From positions 48,921,852 through 48,985,851 of the forward strand of contig NC_061867.1 of the NCBI RefSeq assembly GCF_907164915.1: a stretch of DNA of 64,000 bases, read 5' to 3'. The notes beneath the pieces were generated by a model. The model had not been told where the DNA came from and ran no database searches. It saw only the letters and a program-made list of their open reading frames with translations. This document shows, in pieces, positions 36,243 to 49,442 of this stretch. Each line of letters opens with the position of its first letter. Positions within the stretch are counted from its first letter, which is position 1. This DNA is from Impatiens glandulifera (taxonomy: Eukaryota > Streptophyta > Magnoliopsida > Ericales > Balsaminaceae). The position numbers and the translations under genes were made by a program.

Positions 36243-36252
36243 CTATATATAG
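36243..36252 (+). promoter_or_regulatory. TATA box of peptide gene copy 1 (conserved in all copies)
   Basis: CTATATATAG lies 82 bases before the ATG. The same box (CTATATATAA) recurs at 39637, 43374, 46439, 55443 and 61423, always about 80-90 bases before the ATG. The preceding ATACCTTTCA(C/T)AGAGTTT and AAGTACAATTTATTCTA are also conserved in all copies, as expected for a shared core promoter. Confidence 0.7.
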
Positions 36253-36333
36253 TCAAGTCATTTACCCATTGAGTCATATAAATTGTTCCATATATTGCAA
36301 CATAGTGAGAATAGTGGAAGAGAGACCGATAGG

Positions 36334-36807
36334 ATGACAATGTTAAATAGAATTGTACTTGTACTTATTTTGATACATATTTCCGATGATAAATTTATAA
36401 ACGCAATGCCTTTTCGTACTTGTCTAGAAAATTGTTTAGTAGGGTGTGTTACTCCTAACACTAGAAAGATGGCTATTTGTGGTGCATTATGCATTCCAAA
36501 ATGTATTATAGCCAGACCTCCAACCCTAATGGAAGTAGTTGATGGTTGTAATATTAAGTGTTTTGTAGATAAATGCGTTCAATTCATTGAAGGTACGTTG
36601 ACCTATATATTATTGATTACTATTTAATGTACTAGAGTTGCATAAAATCTTAATTATGTTTATAATTATTGATTAGTTTATTTTAAATTTATTTAACTTT
36701 TGATAAAATAAACACTTGTTATATATATGATTTTTATGTTTTTATTTACAGATGTGAATGAAGTAGAGGAATGTGTGATTGCATGTGGAGAGAAGTTACG
36801 ATGCTGA
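36334..36807 (+). CDS. Secreted 12-cysteine thionin-like peptide, array copy 1
   Basis: Exons 36334-36592 and 36752-36807 with a GT-AG intron in phase 1; 104 residues. The start is the first ATG of the frame; ATG 36340 is an alternative. Residues 1-24 form a signal peptide with a hydrophobic core (IVLVLILIHI) and likely cleavage after INA. The mature part has 12 cysteines (30, 34, 38, 49, 53, 57, 72, 76, 81, 94, 98, 104). They lie as two C-x3-C-x3-C blocks, a C-x3-C-x4-C block and a final C-x3-C-x5-C in exon 2. The later blocks resemble the C-terminal domain of plant thionin-like proteins (At1g12660 type). Such peptides are secreted and often defence-related; function here is inferred. All 12 cysteines are kept and the promoter and splice sites look good, so it is probably functional. 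Confidence 0.75.
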
Positions 36808-39725
36808 GACATAAAAATGGATGAATTTTGAACTAAATTCAATTTGAGTTAGCAATTGAGTATTTTATTAGTCAAATTTCTTATAATCGTATTGATTTAT
36901 ATACGCAAATTTATTTTCTACATTTTTAATATTTCATCTTCTTTATAAGTTGTTATTCTTAAATTAAAGTCAAATATGTTTATTAAACTGAATTAAAAAC
37001 ATTGAAACAATTCTAATATGTGTTATAATTCATATTATTTCATTTTTAAAGTTTAATGATATTAATAAATAATTATAATCAATACAAATAAAATACATAT
37101 ACTAACTTTTTTTAACAATCACACATAATTAATAAATTAAAAAATAATTCAATAAATCTTGTTTACGCTAAAAGTAAAATGCCTATTGACATATTTATAT
37201 TTATAATTAAACACTAACATTAAAAATTCTAACATTATAAGCAACACTAATAAAATTTAAGCAAGAATCTACATCAAATTTTAAATATAATCCATTTTTT
37301 AATTAAATTCCACTATATTTTTCATTTTATATATTTATTATTGATAAAGAATTAGTGAAAATGTTTTCTTTATAATATATATGGTAGGTTTAGATGAAAA
37401 ATTTAGTCAAGAGTTTCAATATGTTCCTATATATATATTGATGGAAATTTTGTTGCAAGCAGATCGTTGTTTTTAGTATTTATTTATCTCAAACATTTAT
37501 TATTTATATATGATTTAAAACCGTTTTGAATTTCACTCTCTCTTATCCATTTTAAGCTAACTTGAAGACAATAAATATGTTTATTTTTGTTAACTCCAAT
37601 ATTTTTAACTAAGTTTAATTTTTAATTTTTTTTATTAGTTTTTAATAGTAATATTTTAAAACGATTATTTTAGTTTATGATAAATATATATTTTTTTTAG
37701 TTTTTTTATCATTTATGTAATAACTATATTAAATTTAATTTTTTTAAGTTAATATGTTTTTTAGGTATCAAATGTATAATATCTATACCGTACCGAAATT
37801 ATGGTATACCGAAATTAAGATAAAATAAATGTATGAATTTTTTGTATACTAAATTTAAGATAAGGTAAATTTATGAATTTTTTGTATACTAAAATCTTCG
37901 GTAAGAATAAACATTAAGGTATATTGGACTGACTCACCCCTTGTCATGTCATGATACTATATCTACATAAAATGCTATTATTTGTATTAAATGTCGGTTT
38001 CAATTTTACAAAACAAAATATAATTGATTTAAATGTGATATTATCAAGCAATTTAAAAATGTATTAATTTCCAACCAAATAATGAATTCCAATCAAATGA
38101 ATATCTAACACAATCTTTGGAAAACAAATATTTGTCAATAAAAATATGCTTAAAGTATGTTTCATTACGAGGAGGCTCCTTTGTAAAAATGAGTAAATTA
38201 AATAACTGTCAATAATAAATTAATAAATGATGCTGAAATTGGTTTTAAAAAATGCATATTTGTACTAATAGTTTGAGCATACAAACATGCAATTTAATGT
38301 CATAATGACTATTTAAAATCGAAATTTAAATCATTTTTATTAAATAGGCTTGTTATTTGAATTGTGTCATATACGATTTAAAATCTCACCATTTTAACTA
38401 TTTGAGTCATTTTTTACAAACAAATGTACGTGCACATTTTATACATTAACGGTATATTTGTTTTCTTATTTATTTTATGACATTTATTTAGAAAATAACA
38501 ATTATTTCGTAATTAATTTTTTTCTATTTATTTAATACATTACATATTTTTATAAACATTTAAACTGCAATCGATAAATTAAAAAGCGTGTATCTAAAAG
38601 AAATAGTTGTCTTAAAACACAAATATGTAAAAAATTTACAAACAGGTAAATGAAGTTATATCGATATAATTTTAAAAATCAATAGAAAACCTATATATTT
38701 TCAATTTAAAAAAAAAAATTTCTTCAAATCACAAATTTTTAATCACCAAAAACACATTCGACAAAGTAGAATTCAAAAAGTTTAAAAGAATACTAAATTT
38801 TAAAAAAAATACTTGTGTAAATATTTTATTTACAAATATAATAAATTAATTAGAAAAAATGATACATTAAAATAAATACACACATTTTGTCTATGTAATT
38901 GTAATAGTTCGAATAATATATAACAAATTCAAATTTCAAGTCTCATTTTACAAAAATTACATAAGTTTGATACCCAAATAACAATTTACCATAACCACCT
39001 ACATTTTTATTCACTTTTTCAAACTACCTACCTTAATAAGTATGGTAATATGTTTGCCATTGACAAAATTATCAGTATATTAAAAATACCGTACCGTAAA
39101 TTACTGAAAATTTTGATTTTTTTGATATACCCAAAAAAATTTATAAGGTGTGGTATTGATACGGAAATTATATATATATATATTTTTCTAATTCGCTTAC
39201 ACAAAGAATTAATTTTATAGTGCACAAATATTAGACGTATATAATTAATTAGACATCATGACAACATAATTAGTTATATTTCTTTAATTTGGAAAATGTA
39301 TGACCTAAATAATCTATTTCATATATTTATTTTAATAATTTATAAATATTAATAATATCTCATAACCATTAATATTACTCAATCTAAAATTTAGATTATA
39401 ATTAACCATTATGAGATTTATGGTCAAATCTCAACAATTATTTTTTAAGTAATTTATATTTTTTTTTGAATATTGCTAAAATCAATTATTTAATTAATGA
39501 TTAGATATATTTATCAATAAGAATTTATAAAAGAATTCCCAAAATAACAAAATTAGTCAAATTATACAATTAATATCGTGGTTATATACCTTTCATAGAG
39601 TTTAAAAAAAAATTAAATTAAGTACAATTTATTCTACTATATATAATCAAGTGATTTACCCATAGTCATATAAATTGTTCCATATATTGCAACATAATGA
39701 GAATAGTGGAAGAGAGACCGATAGG

Positions 39726-40193
39726 ATGAAAATGTTCAATAGAATTGTACTTTTACTTATTTTGATACATATTTCCGATGATAAATTTATAAACGCAATG
39801 CCTTTTCGTACTTATCTTGAAAATTGTTTAGTAGGGTGTGTTACTCCTAGAAAGATGGCTATTTGTGGTGCATTATACATTCCAAAATGTATTATAGCCA
39901 GACCTCCAACCCTAATGGAAGTAGTTGATGGTTGCAATATTAAGTGTTCTGTCGATAAATGCGTTCAATTCATTGAAGGTACGTGGACCTATATATTATT
40001 GATTACTATTTAATGTACTAGAGTTGCATAAATTTTTAATTATGTTTATAATTATTGATTAGTTTATTGTAAATTTATTTAACTTTTGATTAAATAAAAA
40101 CTTGTTATTAATATGATTTTTATGCTTTTATTTACAGACGTGAATGGAGTAGAGCAATGTGTGATTGCATGTGGAGAGAAGTTACGATGCTGA
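39726..40193 (+). CDS. Thionin-like peptide, array copy 2, with two cysteines replaced by tyrosine
   Basis: Exons 39726-39978 and 40138-40193; 102 residues. Compared with copy 1 it lacks two codons (Asn-Thr) after VTP. It has TAT in place of the first cysteine codon (FRTY) and TAC in place of the fifth (GALYIPKC). Ten cysteines remain, an even number, so the two lost residues may have been disulfide partners. Signal peptide, splice sites and stop are intact, so a product could still be secreted. It may be a diverging variant or an early pseudogene. Confidence 0.7.
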
Positions 40194-40460
40194 GACATAA
40201 AAATCGATGGATTTTGAAGTAAATTCAATTTGAATTAGCAATTGAGTATTTTATTAGTCAAATTTCTTATAATCGTATTGATTTATATAAGCTGAATTAT
40301 TTTCTACATTTTTAATAATTCATATTTTTTTTTATAAATTGTTACTCTTAAATTAAAGTCAAATATATTTATTAAACTGAATTAAAAACATTGAAACAAT
40401 TCTTATATGTATTATAATTTATATTATTTCATTTTTAAATGTTAATGATATTAATAAATA

Positions 40461-40654
40461 GAGTAGTGATAAGGGTAGGGAATTTGAGGGAATGAGCAAG
40501 GGAATGATGTGTCATTACATCACTAGTTGGAAAATGGATAAAAGGTGAGGAGAGAGAAGGGAGATAAATTTTGTTATTTTTTGGTTAATCAAATTGCGCC
40601 ACATTATTCCCTCCTCCATTCCCTCCCTCAAATTTCCTCTTCAAATCATTTCTC
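40461..40654. mobile_element. MITE (Mutator-type, 9-bp target duplication), copy B, in array unit 2
   Basis: A 194-bp element starting GAGTAGTGAT and ending AAATCATTTCTC, flanked by the exact 9-bp duplication TAATAAATA (40452-40460 and 40655-40663). Sister units have the uninterrupted site TTAATAAATAATTATAAT (for example near 37065), so the empty site is known. Confidence 0.92.
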
Positions 40655-42757
40655 TAATAAATAATTATAAATAATACAAATAAAATACATATATAAGGTT
40701 TTTTTTTATATATATACCAACTTTTTTAACCATCACACATATTTAATAAAATAATCTAAAAAATCATTAAATAAATCTTGTTTATGCTACAAGTAAAATG
40801 CCTATTGACATATTTTTATTTAATGTTAAACACTAACATTAAAAATTAGAACATTATAAGCAACACTAATAAAATTTAAGCAAGAATTTACATCGAATTT
40901 TAAATATAATCTATTTTTTAATTAAATGTCACTATATTTTTTATTTTATATATTTATTGTTGCTAAAAAACTAATGAAAATATTTTCTTTATAATATATA
41001 TGGTAGGTTTAGATGAAGAATTTAGTCAAGAGTTTCAATATGTTGCTATATATATATTGATGGAAATTTTGTTGCAAGCAAATCGTTTTTAGTATTAATT
41101 TATGTCAAACATTTATTATTTATATATGATTAAAAACCATTTTGAATTTCACTCTCTCTCGTATCGACTTTAATCTAACTTGAAGACAATACATTTGTTT
41201 AATTTTTTAACTCCAATTTTTTAACTAACTTTAATTTTTAATTTTTGCTAGTATTTACATGTTGAATTTTAAAACGAATATTTAGGTTTATGATAAATAT
41301 ATTTTTTTAGTTTTGTGTACCATTTATGTAGTAACTATATTAAATTAAAAATTTTTAAGTTAATATGATTTTTAGGTATCAAAGGTATAATACCGATACC
41401 GTAACAAAATTATGGTATACCGAAATCAGAGCAAGGTAAATGTATAAATTTTTTATATATCAAATTTAAGGTATACCGAAATTAAGGTAAGAAAAATGTA
41501 TGAATTTATTATATACTAAAATCTTTGGTAAGGTATAAGGTATATATAAAATATTAAAGTATATTTTAACGACTCACCCCCCTTCTCATGATACTATATC
41601 TACATGAAATATTATTATTTGTGTTAAATGTCGGTTTCAATTTTAGAAAACCGAATATAATTGATTTATATGTGATATTATCAAGCAACTTAAAAATGTA
41701 TTAATTTCCTACCAAATAATAAATTCCATTCAACTGAATATCTAACACAATCTTTGGACAAAAATATGCTTAAAGTATGTTTCATTGCTAAGCGGGTCCT
41801 TTGTAAGAATGAGTAAATTAAATAACTATCAATAATAAATTAATAAATGATGCTGCAATTGGTTTTAAAAAAATGCATATATATTTGTACTAATAGTTTG
41901 AGCATACAAACATTCAATTAAACGACACAATGACTATTTAAACTCAAAATTTAAATCATTTTTATTAAACGTAATATTTGTTTTCTTATTTAATTTATGA
42001 CATTTATTTAGAAAATAACAATTATTTCGTTAGTAAATTTTTTTATTCATTTAATAAATTACATATATTTTAAAATATTTAAACTGAAATTGACACATTA
42101 AAAAACATGTATCTAAAAAATAGTTATCTTCAAACACAAATATGTCTAAATTTATAAACAGGTAAACGAAGTTATATCGCTATAATTTTTTTTGTTGAAA
42201 AATCAATAGAAAACCTATATATTTTTGAATTTTCTAAACTATTTCTTTAAATCACAAATTTTTAGTCACCAAAATTATATTCGAAAAACTAGAATTCAAA
42301 ATATCAAAAGAATACTAAATTTTAAAAATACTAATGTAAATATTTTGTTTACATATGTAACCGATTAATTAGAAAAAAATGATACATTAGAATAAATACT
42401 CACATTTTTTCGATGTTGATGTAATATTTCGAATCATATATAAAACAATTGAAATTTCGAATCTCATTTTATAAAAATACATATGTTTATACTCAAATGA
42501 CAATTTACCATAACAACCTACATTTTTATTCACTTTCTCAAACTACCCATTTTAATAAGTGTTGTAATATGTTTGACATTAAAAAATTACCAATAATTTT
42601 GGTATATTAAAAATACTGTACCGTATTATAAACAACCGAAAATATTGATTTTTTTTATATACCCAAAAAATTTGTAAGGTGTGGTATCAATACTGAAATT
42701 ATGTTTTTTTAATTATTAATTTTTTATTTTTTCTAATTCGCTTGCATAAAGAATTAA

Positions 42758-42944
42758 GAGAAATGATTAGGTGAGAGAATTTGGTGAGGGAATGACTTGG
42801 CATAATCTTATTCGCTGAAAAAATCAATTAATTTCTCTCTTTTCTCTCTTTCCTCCCACTTTTATATTTTCCAACCAATGAAGTGATGCCAAGTCATTCC
42901 CTCACCAAATTCCCTCACCAAATTCCCTCTCTCTATCACTCCTC
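42758..42944. mobile_element. MITE (Mutator-type, 9-bp target duplication), copy C, in array unit 3
   Basis: A 187-bp element starting GAGAAATGAT and ending ATCACTCCTC, flanked by exact 9-bp AAGAATTAA (42749-42757 and 42945-42953). Unit 5 has the empty site CATAAAGAATTAATTTCATA near 55010. A block TTCCCTCACCAAA is duplicated near the right end. Confidence 0.92.
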
Positions 42945-43461
42945 AAGAATTAATTTCATAGACACAAATATTAGACGAATATAATTAATTAGACAACATA
43001 ATTAGATATATTTCTTTAATTTGGAAAATGTATGACCTACATAATCTATTTCATATATTTATTTTAATAATTTACAAATATTAATAATATCTCATAACCA
43101 TTAATATTATTCAATCTAAAATTTACTTTATAATTAACCATTATGATTTTTATGGTCAAATCTAAGGAGTCAACCTTTATTTTTTAAGTAACTTATATTG
43201 TTTTTTGAATATTACTAAAATCGATTATTTAACTAATGAATAAAAATATTTATCAATAAGAATTTATAAAAGAATTCCCAAAATAATAAAATTAGTCAAA
43301 TTATATAATTAATATCATGATTATATACCTTTCATAGAGTTTAAAAAAATTAAATTAAGTACAATTTATTCTACTATATATAATTAAGTCATTTACCCAT
43401 AGAGTCATATAAATTGTTCCATATATTGCGACATAGTGAGAGTAGTGGAAGAGACATCGAT

Positions 43462-43937
43462 ATGATGACAGTGTTCAATAGAATTGTACTTTTACTTATT
43501 TTGATACATATTTCCGATGATAAATTTATAAACGCAATGCCTTTTCGTACCTGTCTTGAAAATTGTTTAGTATGGTGTGTTACTCCTAACACTAGAAAGA
43601 TGACTATTTGTGGTGCATTATGCATTCCCAAATGTATTATTGCCAGACCACCAACCCTAATGGAAGTAGTTGATGGTTGCAATATTAAGTGTTCTGTCGA
43701 TAAATGCGTTCAATTCATTGAAGGTACATTTATCGATATTTTATTGATTACTATTTAATGTGCTAGAGTTGTATAAAATCTTAATTATGTTTATAATTAT
43801 TTATTAGTTTATTATAAATTTATTTAACTTTTGATAAAATAAATACTTGTTATTAATATGTTTTTTTACTTTTATTTACAGACGTGGATGAAGTAGAGCA
43901 ATGTGTGATTGCATGTGGGGAGAAGTTCCGATGCTGA
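43462..43937 (+). CDS. Thionin-like peptide, array copy 3
   Basis: Exons 43462-43723 and 43882-43937. The first ATG (43462) is directly followed by the ATG homologous to that of copy 1 (43465), giving 105 or 104 residues. All 12 cysteines are present. Differences from copy 1 include Trp for Gly before the third cysteine (LVWC), Thr for Ala before the fourth (TIC) and Phe for Leu near the end (KFRC). Promoter, splice sites and signal peptide look sound. Probably functional. Confidence 0.75.
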
Positions 43938-46529
43938 GGCATAAAGATAGATGGATTTTGAAGTAAATTCAATTTGAGTTAGCAAATGAGTATTTTATTA
44001 GTCAAATTTCTTATAATCGTATTGATTTATATTCGGAGAAATATTTTCTACATTTTCAATATTTCATCTTTTTTTTTTATAAATTGTTACTCTTAAATTA
44101 AAGTCAAATATATTTATTAAACTGAATTAAGAACAATGAAACAATTCTAATATGTGTTATAATTCATATTATTTCATTTCTAAAGTTTAATAATATGAAT
44201 AAATAATTATAATTAATACAAATAAAATACATATATCATGTTTTTAAATATATATACCAACTTTTTTAACACTCACACAAAATTAATAAAATAATCTAAA
44301 AAATCATTAATAAATACAAGTAAAAATCCTATTAACACATTTTTATTTTAAATTAAACACTAACATTAAAAATTAGAAAATTATAAGAAACATTAATAAA
44401 ATTTAAGCAAGAATCCCTAACGAATTTTAAATAAATTCCATTTTTCAATTAAATGTCACTATATTTTTCATTTTATATATTTATTGTGGCTAAAAAACCT
44501 GTAAAATTGTTTTGTTTATAATATCTATGGTAGGTTTAGATGAAGAATTTAGTCAAGAGTTTCAATATGTTGCTATATGTATATTGATGGAAATTTTGTT
44601 GCAAGTAAATCGTTTTTAGTATTAATTTATGTCAAACATTTATTATTTATATATGATTAAAAACTATTTTGAATTTCCCTCCCTCGTATCCATTTTAATC
44701 TAACTTGAAAACAATAAATATAATTATTTTTGTTAACTCCAATTTTTTCAACTAAGTTTAATTCTTAATTTTTTTATTAGTTTTTACAAGTTATATTTTA
44801 AAACGATTATTTTAGTTTATGGTAAATATATTTTTTTTAGTTTTGTGTATCTTTTATATAATAACTATATTAAATTAATTTTTTTTAAGTTTTTATATTT
44901 TTTAAGTATCAAAGGTATAATATCGATACCGTATCGAAATTATGGTATACCGAAATCAAGATAAGATAAATGTATGAATTTTTTTTATACAGAATTTAAG
45001 GTAAGCTAAATGTATGAATTTTTTGTATACTAAAATCTTCGGTAAGAATAAAACATTAAGGTATATTGGACCGACTCACCCCTTGTCATGATACTATATC
45101 CACATAAAATGCTATTATTTGTATTAAATGTCGGTTTCAATTTTACAAAACCGAATATAATTGATTTATATGTAATATTATCACGCAATTTAAAAATGTA
45201 TTAATTTCCAACCAAATAATGAATTTCAATCAAATGAATAACTAACACAATCTTTGGACAACAAATATTTGTCAATAAAAATATGCTTAAAGTATGTTTC
45301 ATTGCCAAGATGGTCCTTTATAAAAATGAGAAAATTAAATAATTAACAATGATAATTTAATAAATGATGCTGTAATTGGTTTAAAAAAATCCATATTTGT
45401 ACTAATAGTTTGAGCATACACACATTCAATTTAACGACACAATGACTATTTAAACTCGAAATTTAAATCATTTTTATTAAATGGGATTGTACTTTGAATT
45501 TTATCCTATACGGTTTGAACTCTCACAATTTTAACTATTTGAATCATTTTTTACAAACAAATGTACGTTCACATTTTTTACATTAACGTAATATTTGTTT
45601 TCTTATTTAATTTATGACATTTATTTAGAAAATAACATTTATTTCATTATTAAAATTTTTTTATTCATTTAATACATTACATATATTTTAAAATATTTAA
45701 ACTGCAATTTACAAATTAAAAAGAGTGTGTATCTAAAAAAAAAGTTATCTTAAAACACAAATATGTCTAAATTTGTAAACAGGTAAACGAAGTTATATTG
45801 TTATAATTTTTTTTGAAAAATCAATAGAAAACCTATCTATTTTCGAATTTTATAAAATATTTCTTCAAATCACACATTTTTAGTCCCCAAAAATATATTC
45901 GACAAACTAGAATTCAAAAAGTTAAAAAGAATACTAAATTAAAAAAATACTTTTGTAAATATTTTATTTACAAATATAATAAATTAATTAGAAAAAATGA
46001 TACATTAGAATAAATACACACATTATGTCTGTGTAATTGTAATAATTGACATCATGACAACATAATTAGTTATATTTCTTGAATTTGGAAAATGTATGAC
46101 CTAAATAATCTATTTCATATATTTATTTTAATAATTTACAAATATTAATAATATCTCATAACCATTAATATTACTCAATCTAAAATTTACTTTATAATTA
46201 ACCATTATGAGATTTTTGGTCAAATCTAAGCATTCAACCATTATTTTTAAGTAACTTATATATTGTTTTTTAATATTGCTAAAATCGATTATTTAATTAA
46301 TGACTAAATAAATTTATCAATAAGAATTTATAAAAGAATTCCTAAATTAACAAAATTAGTCAAATTATATAATTAATATCGTGGTTATATACCTTTCACA
46401 GAGTTTAAAAAAAATTAGATTAAGTACTATTTATTCTACTATATATAATCAACTCATTTACCCATAGAGTCATATAAATTATTCCATATATTGCAATATA
46501 GTGAGAATAGTGGAAGAGAGACCGACAGG

Positions 46530-47498
46530 ATGACAATGTTCAATAGAATTGTACTTTTACTTATTTTGATACATATTTCTGATGATAAATTTATAAACGC
46601 CTTTTCGTACTTGTCTTGAAAATTGTTTAGTAGGGTGTGTTACTCCCAATACTATAAAGATGGCTATTTGTGGTGCATTATGCATTCCAAAATGTATTAT
46701 ATCCTGACCTCCAACTAGGGATGGCAACGGGGCGGTTCGGGGCAGGGAATGCATTTACCGTCCCCGCACCGTTTTAATTTCGGGGAATTTTTTAATACCA
46801 TTCCCGCCCCGTTCGGTTTTTTTTGGTTTCGGGGAATCCCGCGGGGCACCGTTAATAATTATTTTTATTTAAAATAAAATAAAAATTATACAATAAAATT
46901 ATATAAACAAGTTTTTTAATATAATATATATTATAATATATTAAAATTTATATTATTATAAAGAAATAACATTACTACTCTTATAAAATATAGTGAATAA
47001 ATAAATATATTGATAATTTAATATATTTAATTATTTTTATGGTGTTCGGGGCAGATTTGGGATAGATTCGGGGTGAAATCGAGGCGGGTCGGGGCGGGGG
47101 ACAAAAATACCATCCCCGTCCCATTCTCATTCGGTTTCGGGGAAAAACCATCCCAAACGGGGTAATTCGGTTCGGTTTTCACGGGGCGGTTTCAAATTGC
47201 CATCCCTACCTCCAACCCTAATGGAAGTAGTTGATGGTTGCAATATTAAGTGTTCTGTCGATAAATGCCTTCAATTCATTGAAGGTACATTTACCGATAT
47301 ATTATTGATTACTATTTAATGTATTAGAGTTGCATAAAATCTTAATTATATTTATAATTATTGATTAGTTTATTATAAATTTATTTAACTTTTGATCAAA
47401 TAAATACTTGTTATTAATATATTTTTTTACTTTTATTTACAGACGTGGATGAAGTAGAGCAATGTGTGATTGCCTATGGAGAGAAGTTCCGATGCTGA
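46530..47498 (+). pseudogene. Thionin-like peptide gene copy 4, broken by deletion, stop and hAT insertion
   Basis: The expected ATG (46530) and signal peptide are present. Four bases are missing after the codons for FIN (AACGCCTTTT instead of AACGCAATGCC), which shifts the frame. Near 46703 the sequence has changed to contain TGA in the original frame. A 493-bp hAT element then splits exon 1 at 46715/47209. The rest of exon 1 continues to 47284, and exon 2 is 47443-47498, with a further cysteine-to-tyrosine change (ATTGCCTATGG). Splice sites remain. The gene cannot make the normal peptide. Confidence 0.9.
46716..47208. mobile_element. Non-autonomous hAT element inserted in peptide gene copy 4
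   Basis: A 493-bp element with terminal inverted repeats TAGGGATGGCAA / TTGCCATCCCTA, flanked by the exact 8-bp duplication CCTCCAAC (46708-46715 and 47209-47216). An 8-bp duplication and these ends fit the hAT superfamily. The outer 150 bp on each side are GC-rich (GGGGCGG, CCCCGCCCC-like words) and the middle is AT-rich. No coding capacity. Sister copies show the empty site ACCTCCAACCCTAATGG. Confidence 0.93.
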
Positions 47499-48376
47499 GG
47501 CATAAAGATAGATGGATTTTGAAGTAAATTCAATTTGAGTTAGCAAATGAGTATTTTATTAGTCAAATTTCTTATAATCGTATTGATTTATATTCGGAGA
47601 AATATTTTCTACATTTTCAATATTTCATCTTTTTTTTTATAAATTGTTACTCTTAAATTAAAGTCAAATATATTTATTAAACTGAATTAAGAATAATGAA
47701 ACAATTCTAATATGTGTTATAATTCATATTATTTCATTTCTAAAGTTTAATGATATGAATAAATAATTATAATTAATAAAAATAAAATACATATATCAAG
47801 TTTTTAAATATATATACCAACTTTTTAAACAGTCACACATAATTAATAAAATAATTTAAAAAATCATTAATAATTACAAGTAAAAATCCTATTGACATAT
47901 TTTTATTTTAAATTAAACACTAACATTAAAAATTAGAAAATTATAAACAACATTAATAAAATTTAAGCAAGAATCCCTAACGAATTTTAAATAAATTCCA
48001 TTTTTCAATTAAATGTCACTATATTTTTCATTTTATATATTTATTGTTGCTAAAAAACCTGTGAAATTGTTTTGTTTATAATATCTATGGTAGGTTTAGA
48101 TGAAGAATTTAGCCAAGAGTTTCAAAATGTTGCTATATGTATATTGATGGAAATTTTGTTGCAAGCAGATTGTTTTTAGTATTAATCTATACCAAACATT
48201 TATTATTATTATTTTTTTTGGGGGAAAACGACTTAGCGTCATTTCATTAAAAATTCCCAAAAATGGGAAAAAAATCACGAGTTTAAGAGATCATTCTAGA
48301 CAGGCCTAGAATGATTTTGAAGTCGTAACATTCTAAGTAAAAGCTAAAAAGCTAAAAACATAAATGAATTATCTGA

Positions 48377-49442
48377 TTACAATGCTTTCAATTCTAGTGA
48401 GTTTAAAAAACAGTAAATTGCAGTTTCTACAGATATTCCAGTTCTGCTTCGTGCTTGGAATTCTTGTCCACGTTCCCGCGAGGGCGCTGCAATCCGATAC
48501 AATATCTTTCCATAACTATTCAACGCTCCTGCGGGTTCTGCCATATACCCTTGCATTCCGTTCTTGCCAAATGTTATACACCACTGTTCCAAAGCCGCAC
48601 TTGAACACGCTTGTTGCAAATCTATTTCCCTTGGCTTTGAGTAGTGCTGCATCTTTGATTTCATTCCATTCGCTCAGGAAACTGATCAGCTCTAGGCTTT
48701 TATAGAATCTGTCCTAAAGCTCTGAAGCAATACAACAGCTCCCGAATAGGTGATCTATGGTTTCTTCATTTCCTCTACATAGAAGACAGTTTATGTCCGG
48801 GATGCTCATATAATTGCTGATACGATCACGAGTGTTGAGTCTTTCCTAGAAGGCGAGCCATAGGATGAACTGGTATCTAGGGATAATCTTCGTTGACCAT
48901 ACAAGAGGAGCCCATTCTACTTTCTGTGCTATTTCTCGGGTTACCTCCCATATTTTCTTCGATACCAGCTTCCCATTGTCCTCAGCTTTCCATTCATGAA
49001 TATCCGGTCTGTCGTGTAGTTGTATGTTACTTATATGATCAAGTATCCTTTGTCCTTCTGGATTTCTTCTCAGGAGTGAGTCCCAATTTCCATCTTTAAT
49101 GTCTCTGATTTTCGCTTATGTGCAGTCCCTTTTGATACGGGTATTTTGAAACCCCTCCTTGTGGATGATAGGCTGGTTTTCGAACCAGGGGTCTTGCCAG
49201 AATATAGTGCATTTCCCGTCCCCTAGCCGGATGTCATAAAGATCTGCAATATCGCTTCTTAGTTTAAGAATCTTTTTTAGAGACCAGCTCATACCATCAT
49301 GAATTTTGCAGGTCCAGATGCCGATTTCGTATTTTATAAATCTCGTATGCACCCATTTGATCCATAGTGACTCCTTATTGTGCTCTAAAGCCCACAGATG
49401 CTTGAAGGTGAGAGCCTTGTTCCACTCGATACAGTTCTTCAA
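48377..49442 (-). pseudogene. LINE ORF2 C-terminal part (zf-RVT-like region)
   Basis: Minus-strand pieces 49442-49116 (ALTFKHLWALEHNKESLWIK, then WVHTRFIK, LGDGKCTIFWQDPW) and 48664-48377 correspond to the region after the reverse transcriptase in plant LINEs. They are joined by frame changes and stops. In between, the reading frame includes HLFGSCCIAS-like Cys residues near 48740 typical of the zinc-binding end. Confidence 0.7.

Noticed and set aside
36283..36333. N-terminal extension starting FHILQH in peptide copies
   Set aside because: It has no ATG (the first codon is TTG) and lies in the leader between TATA box and ATG; the signal peptide starts at the downstream ATG.
36258..36494. Minus-strand frames opposite the peptide genes (also at 43389, 46557, 55458, 61404)
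   Set aside because: They are antisense shadows of exon 1, which is well supported on the plus strand by signal peptide, cysteine pattern and splicing.
37760..39170. GGTATACCGAAAT blocks considered as terminal inverted repeats of one more transposon between peptide genes
   Set aside because: The two ends read largely in the same direction and match poorly when inverted, and no target duplication was visible; treated as part of the array unit.
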